A DNA stretch of 64,000 bases from Sphaerisporangium sp040649355 (GCF_043197795.1 NZ_JBICTU010000025.1:1-64000), one strand, 5' to 3'. Counted from the first letter of the stretch, positions 18,051 through 26,579 are shown. Numbers and translations: made by a program. Notes: generated by a model not told the origin, from the letters alone.

Positions 18051-19385
18051 GTGACTGACCTGCCAGGTCGCGAAAACGACCCCAACGAGAATCCGTTCGC
18101 GATGTTCGGCGACCCGGAGCAGATGGCCGCGGCCATGCGCCAGTTCGCCGACATGCTCTCGGCCCCAGCGGGCTCTGGGCCCGTCAATTGGGATATGGCC
18201 AAGAACATCGCGCGCCACGCCGTGGTCGCCGAAGGCGATCCGAGCGTCATGGAAGGCGAGCGCCGCCAGATCGTCGACGCGCTCCGCCTCGCCGACCTCT
18301 GGCTGAACGAGGTCACCGATCTGCCGAGCGGCCTGACCAATCCGGAGGCGTGGAGCCGTTCGGAGTGGATCGAGAAGACCGTCCCGGTCTGGAAGCGCCT
18401 CTGCGACCCGATCGCCGAGCGCATGGTCGAGACCATGGGCGGCGTCCTGGGCGGCGCGGGTCTCGGCGGCGAGGCCCAGGCGATGGCCGCGCAACTCGGG
18501 CCGCTGATGGGCATGATGCGCCAGATGGGCGGCATGATGGTCGGCACCCAGATCGGCCAGGCCCTCGGCACGCTGGCCCCCGAGGTGATCGGCTCCTCCG
18601 ACATCGGGCTGCCGCTGTCGGAGACCGCGGCGCTGCTGCCCGGCGGCATCGCCGCGTTCAGCCACGGCCTGGAGATCCCCGCCGAGGAGATCCGCCTGTA
18701 CCTGGCGCTGCGGGAGGCCGCGCACCACCGCCTCTTCCAGCACGTCCCGTGGCTGCGCACCCAGCTCTTCGGCGCCGTCGAGGAGTACGCCAAGGGCATC
18801 ACCGTGGACACCTCCGCCCTGGAGGAGCAGATCCGCGGGCTCGACATCAACAACCCCGAGCAGATCCAGGAGGCTCTGAGCGGCGGGGCGCTGCTCAAGC
18901 CCGAGGAGACCGAGCGCCAGAAGATCGCGCTCGTACGGCTGGAGACCATCCTCGCCCTGGTCGAGGGCTGGGTCGGCACGGTGGTGGACTCCGCGGCGGA
19001 GGGCAAGCTGCCCTCCTCGGCCGCTCTGTCCGAGACCGTGCGGCGGCGCCGCGCGACCGGAGGGCCGGCGGAGCGCACCTTCGCCACGCTCGTGGGGCTG
19101 GAGCTCCGTCCGCGTCGCCTGCGGGAGGCCGCCGCGCTGTGGCAGGCCCTCGCCGCCGACCGCGGCGTCGACGGGCGCGACGCGGTGTGGTCCCACCCCG
19201 ACCTCATGCCGACCGCCGGTGACCTCGACGACCCCCAGGCCTTCGTCCGGGGCGAGGCGAGGTTCGACCTCTCCTCGTTCGAGGACCAGGGAGGACGTGA
19301 GGGCGGATCTCCGGAGAAGCCCGGCGACACCGGCACCCCGCCCGGCCCCGGGGAACCGGGCACGAAGGAGCCCGGCGGCGAATGA
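18051..19385 (+). CDS. Zincin-like metallopeptidase (DUF2342 family)
   Basis: A 444-residue member of the actinobacterial zinc-dependent metalloprotease family once called DUF2342. The signature is a modified zincin helix, LREAAHHRLFQHVPWL, near residue 225. An earlier Gly/Met-rich stretch (MGMMRQMGGMMVGTQIGQALG) is also typical. The C-terminal 30 residues are a disordered Gly/Pro tail. GTG 18051 follows the promoter region shared with the divergent SDR gene. It is translationally coupled to the NUDIX gene through ATGA. The physiological substrate is not known to me. Confidence 0.85.
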   Translation: MTDLPGRENDPNENPFAMFGDPEQMAAAMRQFADMLSAPAGSGPVNWDMAKNIARHAVVAEGDPSVMEGERRQIVDALRLADLWLNEVTDLPSGLTNPEAWSRSEWIEKTVPVWKRLCDPIAERMVETMGGVLGGAGLGGEAQAMAAQLGPLMGMMRQMGGMMVGTQIGQALGTLAPEVIGSSDIGLPLSETAALLPGGIAAFSHGLEIPAEEIRLYLALREAAHHRLFQHVPWLRTQLFGAVEEYAKGITVDTSALEEQIRGLDINNPEQIQEALSGGALLKPEETERQKIALVRLETILALVEGWVGTVVDSAAEGKLPSSAALSETVRRRRATGGPAERTFATLVGLELRPRRLREAAALWQALAADRGVDGRDAVWSHPDLMPTAGDLDDPQAFVRGEARFDLSSFEDQGGREGGSPEKPGDTGTPPGPGEPGTKEPGGE

Positions 19386-19924
19386 CGCTGCGCGACGAGG
19401 CACGAGCCGCGCTGAGCCTGTGGACGGCGCCGACCCCCGCCGAGGAACTGCTCCGCAAGGAGTTCGTGGATCACCTGCACGCCCACGACGACGCCATGTG
19501 GCGTTCGTGCGCGGCGGGCCACCTCACGGCCACCACGGCGGTGCTGTCCCACGACGGCGCCAAGGTGCTGCTGACCCTGCATTCGAAGGCCCAGATGTGG
19601 CTGCCCATGGGCGGGCACTGCGAGGTGTCCGACGCGTCGCTCGAAGCCGCCGCGCTGCGCGAGGCGACCGAGGAGTCCGGCATCCCCGGGCTCCGGCTGC
19701 TGCCGGGGCCGCTCGCGCTCGACCGCCATCGGGTGTGGTGCCATCCGCCGCACTCCTGGCACCTCGACATCGAGTACGGCGCGGTGGCGCCGCCGGGAGC
19801 CGAGTACGTGATCAGCGACGAGTCGCTGGAGCTGCGGTGGGTCCCGGTCGACGACATCCCCGAGCCGACGGATGAGGCGACACGCAGGCTCGCCCGCCGG
19901 GCGAGGGCGCTCGTGCTGTCCTGA
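19382..19924 (+). CDS. NUDIX hydrolase
   Basis: A 180-residue NUDIX protein. The box spans GGHCEVSDASLEAAALREAT followed by EESGI, matching GX5EX7REUXEEXGU; the second metal-binding glutamates are in REATEESG. It should hydrolyse a nucleoside diphosphate linked to an unknown moiety. It starts inside the stop of the zincin gene (ATGA overlap), so the two are co-translated. Length is normal for a single-domain NUDIX enzyme. Confidence 0.9.
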   Translation: MTLRDEARAALSLWTAPTPAEELLRKEFVDHLHAHDDAMWRSCAAGHLTATTAVLSHDGAKVLLTLHSKAQMWLPMGGHCEVSDASLEAAALREATEESGIPGLRLLPGPLALDRHRVWCHPPHSWHLDIEYGAVAPPGAEYVISDESLELRWVPVDDIPEPTDEATRRLARRARALVLS

Positions 19925-20015
19925 CGGGTCTGAGCCCGGGTATCGCTCCTCCCCTTGACACGCCCCCTGTCGTCCCGGCTTCTTCACGCGGTTCCTACAT
20001 CCGCTCGATAGGGTC

Positions 20016-21062
20016 GTGATCGGAACACCGAGCCGAACCTTGAGATGGGTGAAAGCCACGGCCGAGACACAGGTGGGCGGCGTGATAGTGACCCCTGGCC
20101 GCCGACGGCTCCGACTGCGCGTGCCGGGCACACTGGCCTGGCTCGCGGTGACGCCGTTCGCCGCCTGGGCCGTCACCCGGGTGGGCGGCTTCGAGCGCGG
20201 GTCGTTCTCCGAGCAGATCATGACGGCCACGCCGTACGCCGCGGCGGGCTCACTGCTGCCGGTGCTGCTCTCGGTCCTGTCCAAGAAGAAGGCCGTGACC
20301 GCCGTCTCCGTCGCCACGTCCGTGGCGCTGGGGTTCAGCGTGCTCCCCCGCGCCTTCGGGGACGCCCAGGCCGCTTCAGGCCGGCCGTTCACGGTGCTCA
20401 CGACGAACCTCTTCTTCGGACGCGGTGACGCGGAGACCGTGGTCGACCTGGTCCGCCGGCACCGGCCCGACATCCTCAACACCCAGGAGCTCACTCCGGC
20501 GGCCGTGGCCGATCTCGACGCGGCGGGGCTGAAGGAGCTGATGCCCTACCGCGTCCTGCAGGACGAGTGGAGCGCGGCGGGAAGCGGCGTCTACTCCAGC
20601 CATCCGGTCACCCGTCTCGACGGGCTGTTCCAGGTGATCGGCCACAACATGCCCGCGGTCCGGCTGAGCCTGCCCGGGGGAACGCAGGTCGAGGTCGTCG
20701 ACGTGCACACACTTCCCCCGCTGGGCCGTCAGGCCACGCAGTGGGCCGAGGGGCTGCGGGCGCTGCCGCCGGGACCGGCATCTGGACCGTTCCGCATCCT
20801 GGCCGGCGACTTCAACGCGAGCCTCGACCATGCCGAGCTGCGGCGTCTGATCGCCCGGGGTTACCACGACGCGGGCGACACGACCGGCAACGGCCTGACC
20901 CCGACCTGGCCGGCCAACAAGCGGGTGCCCCCGATGATCACGATCGACCATGTGCTCGCCGACCAGCGCATCTCTGTGCTGGGGTACCAGGTGTACGACA
21001 TTCCGGGCACCGACCACCGGGCCGTGCTGACCCGGCTGTCGCTGCCGGTCGCCGGGCACTGA
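20016..21062 (+). CDS. Endonuclease/exonuclease/phosphatase (EEP) family membrane protein
   Basis: A protein of up to 348 residues with an N-terminal membrane region of two or three helices (GTLAWLAVTPFAAWAVTRVG; TPYAAAGSLLPVLLSVL; AVTAVSVATSVALGF) and a C-terminal EEP catalytic domain. Catalytic blocks are LTTNLFFGRGD, DILNTQEL (metal-binding Glu), VVDVHTLPP, ILAGDFNAS, TIDHVLAD and the final GTDHRAV His. The domain probably faces outside and cleaves phosphodiesters of nucleic acid or lipid. The start is uncertain: GTG 20016, 20049 and 20082 are all in frame. Confidence 0.85.
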   Translation: MIGTPSRTLRWVKATAETQVGGVIVTPGRRRLRLRVPGTLAWLAVTPFAAWAVTRVGGFERGSFSEQIMTATPYAAAGSLLPVLLSVLSKKKAVTAVSVATSVALGFSVLPRAFGDAQAASGRPFTVLTTNLFFGRGDAETVVDLVRRHRPDILNTQELTPAAVADLDAAGLKELMPYRVLQDEWSAAGSGVYSSHPVTRLDGLFQVIGHNMPAVRLSLPGGTQVEVVDVHTLPPLGRQATQWAEGLRALPPGPASGPFRILAGDFNASLDHAELRRLIARGYHDAGDTTGNGLTPTWPANKRVPPMITIDHVLADQRISVLGYQVYDIPGTDHRAVLTRLSLPVAGH

Positions 21063-21068
21063 CGGCGG

Positions 21069-21659
21069 CTACACGCTGAGCAGTGCCCGGGTGTTCTCCC
21101 AGCCTTCGAGGCCGGGGTCCAGCCGGGCGATGTCGCCGGGGCCGCGCAGGCGGTGCCAGCCGGGGCCGGTGGCGACCATGCGGCTTCCGGGCGCCTGGCC
21201 GCGGAGCCGTGCGACCACGTCGTGATCGTCCATGCCGGCCGAGGCCCACGCGGGGTACGGCAGCCTGGCGGCCATCGCCACCGCGCCGCCGTCGGCGGCC
21301 GGGCAGACCGCGATGGGCGCGCGGCCCAGCTCGCGGAAGAGCTTGCCGATCAGCAGCGGGGGCAGGTCGGGCGCGTCACCGCTGATCACCACCGCCTCCT
21401 CGCCGTACGGCCGGAGGGCGGCGAACGCCTCGGCGGGACCTGCCTGATCGGAGAGCGGGAACACGCGGGTGCCCGGCCAGGCGAGGTCGTCCAGCCCGTC
21501 CACACCGGCGGCGAGGATCACCGGCTCCACCAGGTCGAGCCCGGCGACGATCTCGTAGGTGTCCTCAGCCAGGGCGAGCAGGAAGTCGCCGGGGTCGATC
21601 CCGGGCGGCGCCCCCTTGCCCATCTCGGGCGTGACCAGGACGGCCGCGAGCCTCAACAC
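21069..21659 (-). CDS. DUF2064 glycosyltransferase-like protein
   Basis: A 196-residue protein of the DUF2064/TIGR04282 type, a short GT-A-like nucleotidyl- or glycosyltransferase fold. Diagnostic blocks are LAAVLVTPEMGKGAP at the N-terminus, EEAVVISGDAPDLPPLLI (GDAPDLP is the family hallmark, usually GsDxPxL) and ICVCPAADGGAVAMA-like VCPAADGGAVAMAARLP. The start GTG 21659 overlaps the end of the M48-like gene, so both are read as one unit. The substrate is unknown. Confidence 0.78.
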   Translation of the reverse strand: MLRLAAVLVTPEMGKGAPPGIDPGDFLLALAEDTYEIVAGLDLVEPVILAAGVDGLDDLAWPGTRVFPLSDQAGPAEAFAALRPYGEEAVVISGDAPDLPPLLIGKLFRELGRAPIAVCPAADGGAVAMAARLPYPAWASAGMDDHDVVARLRGQAPGSRMVATGPGWHRLRGPGDIARLDPGLEGWENTRALLSV

Positions 21660-22216
21660 TCCTCCACAGAACCATTGGCGGCCATGGAGTAGCCCTCCAG
21701 GAAGCCACGCGCGCGCTCGGCCTTGGGATAGCGCTCCACCAGCGCCCAGAAGCGGGGACCGTGACTCGGCACCAGCAGGTGCACCAGCTCATGCATGATC
21801 ACATAGTCGACCACCCAGGAGGGCATGCCCCGCAGGCGCGTCGAGAGGCGGATGCTGCCGTGGTCAGGGGTACACGAACCCCAGCGGTGCCGCTGGTTGT
21901 CCACCCATCGCACGCTGGTCGGCCACGCCTGGTCGTCGAGATAGCGGGTGGCCAGCTCTTTGGCCCGCCCGAGCAGGTCGTCGTCGCTCGGGCGCCTGCG
22001 CTGCTCCTTGGCCGCCAGCCGATCGAGCATGCGGCGCACCCATTGTTCCTCATCCACACTGCTCAAACCGGCAGGCAGGAGCACGATGGTCTTGTCGCCA
22101 TCGCGGTATGCGGATACGGTCCGCCGTCGGCGTGCACTCCGGCGGACCTCGACTGTCTCGGGGGGCACATATGCACGGTAGCCGAGACTTGTGGGATTCC
22201 ACAGGGGGTGAATCAC
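21653..22216 (-). CDS. YgjP-type M48 metallopeptidase
   Basis: A 187-residue zincin. VEVRRSARRRRTVSAYRDGDK is followed by the catalytic helix VIMHELVHLLVPSHGPRFW, where HELVH and the downstream His ligand the zinc. RWGSCTPDHGSIRLSTRL is the other family block. The YgjP/WLM-like group is compact and cytoplasmic. GTG 22216 has AGGG at 5 nt, so I prefer it to TTG 22231. It heads a two-gene unit with the DUF2064 gene. Confidence 0.87.
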   Translation of the reverse strand: MIHPLWNPTSLGYRAYVPPETVEVRRSARRRRTVSAYRDGDKTIVLLPAGLSSVDEEQWVRRMLDRLAAKEQRRRPSDDDLLGRAKELATRYLDDQAWPTSVRWVDNQRHRWGSCTPDHGSIRLSTRLRGMPSWVVDYVIMHELVHLLVPSHGPRFWALVERYPKAERARGFLEGYSMAANGSVEEC

Positions 22217-22592
22217 GTTTTCCCTGGTCAATCCGCGTTCGCGTAATGTTCAACAACCACTTGACTCACACCTGCCCCACGAGATGGTGAGCACGGGGCC
22301 TGCGAGACGGGACCGGTCCATTCTTGTTCGCCCAGGGCGCATCACCCCTGTCGCCGCCTCCCGCACCCATCCGGATCCGTGACCGCAGGACGGAGGCGGC
22401 CGGCTCCCGTCACCTGCTCAAAGGACGATCCGGCTCCGATCATCGTCTCGCGGAGGTCATCCGGTTCACGTCGTCGCCTCGCGGAGGTCATCCGGGTCAC
22501 GTCGTCGTCTCCCGAGTTCCCCCCGGCTCGCCGCGTCGTCCTCCGAAGTTATCCACAGGTGGGCACAACCGGCCTCGGCCCGGGGTGGAGGT
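22217..22592. other. Intergenic region with a 31-bp direct repeat
   Basis: About 375 bp without a supported gene, between divergent starts. Two near-identical 31-bp units begin with CTCGCGGAGGTCATCCGG at 22447 and 22478. A perfect DnaA box sits at 22549-22557. Promoters for both neighbours should lie here. Confidence 0.5.
22549..22557 (+). promoter_or_regulatory. Perfect DnaA box
   Basis: TTATCCACA matches the DnaA consensus exactly, 36 bp before the ThiF-like start. Only one box is seen, so this is not an origin; regulation by DnaA or chance are both possible. Confidence 0.4.
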
Positions 22593-23735
22593 GTGCCAGG
22601 CTGCGCGACCGTGACCACTTCACCGCCTCCCGCACGCCGGCCCGCCCGGCAGCCCGTCCGGCCCCGGCTGAAGCCCGCGCTGCGCCGCCTCGACCGTGAC
22701 GACCGCACCCTCCAGCTCGGCGTCCATCCCCTCCGGGCCGTGGTGCTGACCGATCTCGAACCCCGCATGCGCAGGTTCGTAGAAAGCCTCGACGGCACGC
22801 GCACGCTCGACGAGCTCATCGCCCATGGCGATCTCGACGAGGGCACCGTCCACCAGGTCATGCGCCTGCTGACCGAGCGCGGGCTGCTCGACGACGCGTC
22901 GGTGCGGCCCGAGCCGCTGCGCGGGTTGTCCGCCTCCGAGCGCGACCGGCTCGGGCCCGACCTCGCCGCCCTGTCCCTGTCACCCGCCGACGCGGGCGAC
23001 GGCGGGCTGGCCGCGCTGGAGACCCGCCGCGCGGCCTACCTCCGGGTGTACGGCGCGGGCCGGGTCGGCGCCCAGATGGTCGCCCTCCTCGCCGCCGCGG
23101 GCATCGGCCACCTGTGCGTGGTCGACCCGGGCCCGGCCCGCCACGAGGACGTCGTCCCGGGCGGGCTCTCCTTCGCGGAGGTCGGGCTCTCCAGAGAAGA
23201 CGGCGCCGTGGCGGTCGCGCGCCGCGTGGCGCCGGGCGTCAACGCCTGGACGGGCCGCGTGGCCTCCCACCTCACCGATGGCGCCCGCCGTCCCGACCTG
23301 GTGGTCCTGGCTCCCGTGGGGCCGCTCGACGGTGTGGTGGCCCGGGAGCTCGTGACCCTCGGCATCCCCCATCTGCTCGTGACGGCGGGTGAGGGGGTCG
23401 GCTCGGTGGGCCCCCTGGTGCTCCCCGGGCGCACCCCATGCCTGAGGTGCCTCGACCTGACCCGGCGCGACCGCGACCCCTCATGGCCGGTCGTCGGCGC
23501 CCGGCTCGGCGGTTTCCCTGCGGGCGAGATCGCCTGCGACACGGTGCTGTCAACGCTGGTCGCGGCGCAGGCGGCCGGTCATGTGCTGGGTTCTGTCGAC
23601 GGCCTGGAGCCGATTGTGACCAATAGCACAGTTGACGTAATGCCTGATTGGCGTTGGAAAAAACGCTCGTGGAGCACTCATCCGCAATGTCGTTGTAGTC
23701 GAAACCAGTTCGGTCCGCTAACAATGGTCGCGTGA
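22593..23735 (+). CDS. ThiF/E1-like adenylyltransferase-fold protein
   Basis: A 380-residue protein with an N-terminal winged-helix-like domain (FVESLDGTRTLDELIAHGD, residues about 65-110), as in leader-binding parts of RiPP enzymes, and a C-terminal E1-like Rossmann domain (YGAGRVGAQMVALLAAAGIG, then LCVVDPGPARHEDV). A zinc-knuckle-like CLRC lies near residue 285 and CRC near the C-terminus. The canonical E1 Asp/Arg pattern after VVDP is not kept, so activity is doubtful. Its stop overlaps the ABC1 kinase start (GTGA). No precursor peptide is nearby. GTG 22593 is the longest start; GTG 22611 is possible. Confidence 0.72.
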   Translation: MPGCATVTTSPPPARRPARQPVRPRLKPALRRLDRDDRTLQLGVHPLRAVVLTDLEPRMRRFVESLDGTRTLDELIAHGDLDEGTVHQVMRLLTERGLLDDASVRPEPLRGLSASERDRLGPDLAALSLSPADAGDGGLAALETRRAAYLRVYGAGRVGAQMVALLAAAGIGHLCVVDPGPARHEDVVPGGLSFAEVGLSREDGAVAVARRVAPGVNAWTGRVASHLTDGARRPDLVVLAPVGPLDGVVARELVTLGIPHLLVTAGEGVGSVGPLVLPGRTPCLRCLDLTRRDRDPSWPVVGARLGGFPAGEIACDTVLSTLVAAQAAGHVLGSVDGLEPIVTNSTVDVMPDWRWKKRSWSTHPQCRCSRNQFGPLTMVA

Positions 23736-25075
23736 GTGACTTCCCCCAACATGCCGTGACGCGTTCCGCCAAGCTGGCGACGCTCCCTTTGGGGTTCGCC
23801 GGCCGCACCGCTCTCGGGCTGGGCAAACGGATCGGTGGGAAGTCCGCCGAGATCGTCGCCCAGGAGATCCAGCAGCGCACCTCCGAGCAGATCTTCCGGG
23901 TCCTGGGCGAGCTCAAGGGCGGCGCGATGAAGCTCGGCCAGGCTCTGTCGATCTTCGAGGCGGCGCTCCCGCCCGAGATCGCCGGGCCCTACCGGGCGAC
24001 GCTGACCAAGCTGCAGGACGCGGCGCCGCCGCTGCCGGCGTCCACGGTGCACGCGGTCCTCACCGAGCAGCTCGGCGACGACTGGCGGGAGAACTTTCTG
24101 GAGTTCGAGGACACCCCCACCGCCGCCGCCTCGATCGGCCAGGTACACAAGGCCGTCTGGCACGACGGCCGGGAGGTCGCCGTCAAGATCCAGTACCCCG
24201 GCGCGGGCAAGGCGCTGCTGGCCGACTTCAACCAGCTCGCACGGCTCGGGAAGCTCTTCGGCGTGCTGTTGCCGGGGCTCGACATCAAGGCCGTGGTGGG
24301 CGAGCTGCGAGAGCGCATCTCCGAGGAGCTCGACTACCTCCGGGAGGCTGAGGCCCAGCACGGCTTCGCCATGGCGTTCCACGACGACCCCGACTTCCGC
24401 GTGCCGGACGTCATCGCCGCCAACGAGCAGATCCTGGTCACCGAGTGGATGGACGGCACACCGCTCTCCAGAATCATCTCCGACGGCACCAAGGAGCAGC
24501 GCGACCGCGCCGGGCTGCTGTTCGTGCGTTTCCTGTTCAGCTCCCCCGCCCGCGCCGGCATGCTGCACGCCGACCCTCACCCCGGCAACTTCCGCATCCT
24601 GCCCGACGGCCGCCTCGGGGTGCTCGACTTCGGCGCGGTGAACCGCATGCCCGACGGCTACCCCGAGGTCTTCGGCACGCTCACGCGCATCTTCAACAAG
24701 GGCGACATGAGCACCGTCGTCCAGGGCCTTCGCGACGAGGGGTTCATCCGTCCCCACATCGAGGTCGACACCGAGGCGCTGCGGGCCTTCCTCGCGCCGT
24801 ACGTCGAGCCGACCCAGGTGGAGGAGTTCACCTTCAGCCGGGAGTGGCTCCAGCGGCAGGTCGCGACCGTGACCGATCTTCGCCCGACGAACGTCGTGCG
24901 CCAGCTCAACCTGCCGCCCTCGTACGTGCTGATCAACCGGGTCCACGCCGCGGGCATCGGTGTGCTGTGCCAGCTCGGCGCCACGGCGCGCTTCCGCGAC
25001 GAGGTCGTCCGATGGGTCCCCGGCTTCTCCGACGACGACCCCGAGGGCATGCCCACCGCCCTCGCCGCCTCCTGA
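23732..25075 (+). CDS. ABC1/UbiB family atypical kinase
   Basis: A 447-residue member of the ABC1 (ADCK/UbiB) family. The KxGQ motif is GGAMKLGQALSIFE near residue 65, the Ala-rich loop AAASIGQVHKAVWHDG replaces the usual Gly-rich loop, EVAVKIQYPG carries the ATP-binding Lys, and HADPHPGNF and VLDFGAV give the catalytic Asn and metal-binding Asp. Family members act in quinone or lipid metabolism. It is co-translated with the ThiF-like gene and convergent with whiB7. Confidence 0.92.
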   Translation: MSDFPQHAVTRSAKLATLPLGFAGRTALGLGKRIGGKSAEIVAQEIQQRTSEQIFRVLGELKGGAMKLGQALSIFEAALPPEIAGPYRATLTKLQDAAPPLPASTVHAVLTEQLGDDWRENFLEFEDTPTAAASIGQVHKAVWHDGREVAVKIQYPGAGKALLADFNQLARLGKLFGVLLPGLDIKAVVGELRERISEELDYLREAEAQHGFAMAFHDDPDFRVPDVIAANEQILVTEWMDGTPLSRIISDGTKEQRDRAGLLFVRFLFSSPARAGMLHADPHPGNFRILPDGRLGVLDFGAVNRMPDGYPEVFGTLTRIFNKGDMSTVVQGLRDEGFIRPHIEVDTEALRAFLAPYVEPTQVEEFTFSREWLQRQVATVTDLRPTNVVRQLNLPPSYVLINRVHAAGIGVLCQLGATARFRDEVVRWVPGFSDDDPEGMPTALAAS

Positions 25076-25086
25076 GCCCGCCCGTA

Positions 25087-25350
25087 CCGGAAGACGGGTC
25101 AAGGTCGCTCGCGCCCTCACCGGAGGACGCGGGTACCTTGCCCTGACCGGAAGACGCGGTCGCTTTCGCCCTGCACGGAAGGCGCGACCGCTCTTGCCCT
25201 GGCCGGAGGACGCGGGTTCCTCACCCTGACCGGAAGACCCGACCACCCTCACCCTGACCGGAAGACCCGACCACCCTCGCCCTGACCGGAGGACTCGGGT
25301 TCTTTGCCCGTGCCGGAAGGCGTGGTCGCTTTCGGCCTGGCCGAAGGCGT
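25087..25350. repeat. Imperfect 27-28 bp tandem repeat array
   Basis: About nine or ten head-to-tail copies with the core CCGGAAGAC or CCGGAGGAC, a variable middle, and an end like GCCCTGA. Two central copies differ at a single base (CCACCCTCA versus CCACCCTCG). It lies in the 3' intergenic space between the ABC1 gene and the whiB7 unit. Units abut without spacers, so this is not CRISPR. Confidence 0.75.
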
Positions 25351-25419
25351 GGAATTCTCGCGCTGATCCGGGGGCCGGGATTTTCGTGAACGCACGGTGA
25401 ATCGGGGAGAGCGCACGGC

Positions 25420-25455
25420 GAAGGGGCGAATCCGGGTTGCCGGATCCGCCCCTTC
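25420..25455. terminator. Bidirectional hairpin between convergent units
   Basis: A 15-bp stem with one internal mismatch (GAAGGGGCG then ATCCGG, paired with CCGGAT then CGCCCCTTC) and a GTTG loop. It sits between the ABC1 kinase and the convergent whiB7 unit and could terminate both. Confidence 0.65.
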
Positions 25456-25532
25456 GATTGTCATCTCCACGCGGTGGTCACGGCGGTTCCACGAGCATGC
25501 GGCGCCATGATCACGGGCGTGTCGTCATCGCG

Positions 25533-25727
25533 TCAGACCATGCGCGCGAGCGCCTGCCGCAAGCGTACGGAAGCGCGTTCGGCCTGCTTGCGGGCCCTCT
25601 GCACGCGGACGATCTTGTTGACGAGCCGTTGCTCCTCAGCCTCGCGGTGAAGGGTTTGTATTCGGTCGTGAACCAGTTCTTTGTGCATATAAGGCATCTC
25701 GCTGGTCCAAGAAGGAAGAGTGGCCAT
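25533..25727 (-). CDS. Small basic helical protein downstream of whiB7
   Basis: A 64-residue protein, MATLPSWTSEMPYMHKELV and onward, with GAAAGGA at 8 nt from ATG 25727. After residue 12 it is one long charged helix (HDRIQTLHREAEEQRLV; RVQRARKQAERASVRLRQAL), possibly a coiled coil. Similar small MHKEL-containing proteins occur next to other actinobacterial genes in my recollection. It lies 53 bp downstream of whiB7 on the same strand and may be co-transcribed. Function unknown. Confidence 0.6.
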   Translation of the reverse strand: MATLPSWTSEMPYMHKELVHDRIQTLHREAEEQRLVNKIVRVQRARKQAERASVRLRQALARMV

Positions 25728-25780
25728 CGGAGTGGTCCTTTCGAAGTCTTTGGGCTTGCTAAGAAGGGTTACGAGGTGTT

Positions 25781-26050
25781 TCAGGCTGCGACCGGGGTCT
25801 TGCGAGGACGCCCACGCGGCCTCTTCTTGGGAACGACGGTTCCCCTGAGAACGAGCTCCCCGCCCCAGACGCCCCACGGCTCCTCGCGCTCCAGCGCGCG
25901 GGCCAGGCAGGCCTTCTGGATCGGGCACCCACCACAGAGTGCCTTGGCGAACTCGACGTCGTCGGGGGACTCGGCGAACCACAGGTCGGGGTCGGTACGA
26001 CACGGGATATCGGCTTCGTCGACCAGGTCCATGGTCGTCCAAACCGCCAT
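25781..26050 (-). CDS. whiB7: WhiB7 (WblC) transcription factor
   Basis: An 89-residue iron-sulfur regulator of intrinsic antibiotic resistance. Four cluster cysteines are present (IPCRTD, then LCGGCPIQKAC), followed by the turn EPWGVWGGE and the AT-hook RPRGRPRKTP at the C-terminus, which distinguishes WhiB7 from other Wbl proteins. It binds sigma-A region 4 and AT-rich DNA upstream of -35 boxes. ATG 26050 has AAAGGTG at a suitable distance; a GTG at 26059 is also in frame. A long leader with an upstream ORF and terminator precedes it, pointing to control by translation-inhibiting antibiotics. Confidence 0.95.
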   Translation of the reverse strand: MAVWTTMDLVDEADIPCRTDPDLWFAESPDDVEFAKALCGGCPIQKACLARALEREEPWGVWGGELVLRGTVVPKKRPRGRPRKTPVAA

Positions 26051-26128
26051 CTGCGTCACCTTTCTGTCTGCTGTTGATCTGGTCTTTTACCTCTTGGGTG
26101 GTCGGATCATGGCGGCCGGACAACAAGA

Positions 26129-26160
26129 AGGCCGCGGATCCTGGTACGGATCCGCGGCCT
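26129..26160 (-). terminator. Attenuator (intrinsic terminator) in the whiB7 leader
   Basis: A perfect 13-bp stem, AGGCCGCGGATCC with its complement, and a 6-nt loop. On the minus strand it is followed by the U-rich TCTTGTTG. It sits about 80 nt before whiB7 and just after the leader ORF, the arrangement of a ribosome-dependent attenuator. Confidence 0.85.
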
Positions 26161-26204
26161 GGAGGCTTTATCAACCGGTCAGGTTGTGACCGGTTGCCTC
26201 CAGG
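26158..26204 (-). promoter_or_regulatory. Leader hairpin overlapping the uORF stop
   Basis: Arms AACCGGTCA/TGACCGGTT and CCTGGAGGC/GCCTCCAGG form two stacked 9-bp helices with a 6-nt bulge. The leader ORF stop codon (26179-26181) lies inside it and its foot touches the terminator stem. Ribosome position on the leader ORF should decide whether it forms. Confidence 0.65.
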
Positions 26205-26517
26205 GTGGCGGACCCTGCACCCCACCATTGGCGGTGCTCGTGGTCTGCGGGTCGCCGGCCTGTCGCTCGAAAGCGATCGGGTGCGCGGTGACCATGGCGG
26301 TGTCGCCGTAGGCGAAGGCGGCCGAGCCCAGGGCAGCCTGGACGCGGGCAGTCTTCTCCTGCCGAAGTTTCGCCGGGCCATCAGCCGTGAGGCCGAGGGT
26401 CGTGGGCGTGATCGGAGCGCTCATGCTCCGCTCGGCTGCGGCGGGAACGACAGTGCTGCTGCTCCGCAGGGAAGCGAGCCACGGCGTGGCGAACTTCGAG
26501 ATCAGAATCGTCTTCAC
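26179..26517 (-). CDS. Leader ORF controlling whiB7
   Basis: A 112-residue reading frame starting GTG (VKTILISKFATPWLASL) behind an excellent GGAGGTGA site at 5 nt, upstream of whiB7. It ends VQGPPPWRQPVTT: the PPP run is a known type of ribosome-stalling sequence, placed about a dozen codons before a stop that lies inside a hairpin followed by the attenuator. Composition is ordinary and no domain is recognised. It is most likely a regulatory upstream ORF rather than a functional protein, although 112 residues is long for that role. Confidence 0.7.
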   Translation of the reverse strand: MKTILISKFATPWLASLRSSSTVVPAAAERSMSAPITPTTLGLTADGPAKLRQEKTARVQAALGSAAFAYGDTAMVTAHPIAFERQAGDPQTTSTANGGVQGPPPWRQPVTT

Positions 26518-26579
26518 GGTGGTCACCTCCCAATCGAGTGCGGGGTCGGACGGGGATCGTCCGACCGGCTTGTGCATGA

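Noticed and set aside
25087..25350. CRISPR array
   Set aside because: Units of 27-28 bp abut each other without unique spacers and vary internally; no cas genes are near.
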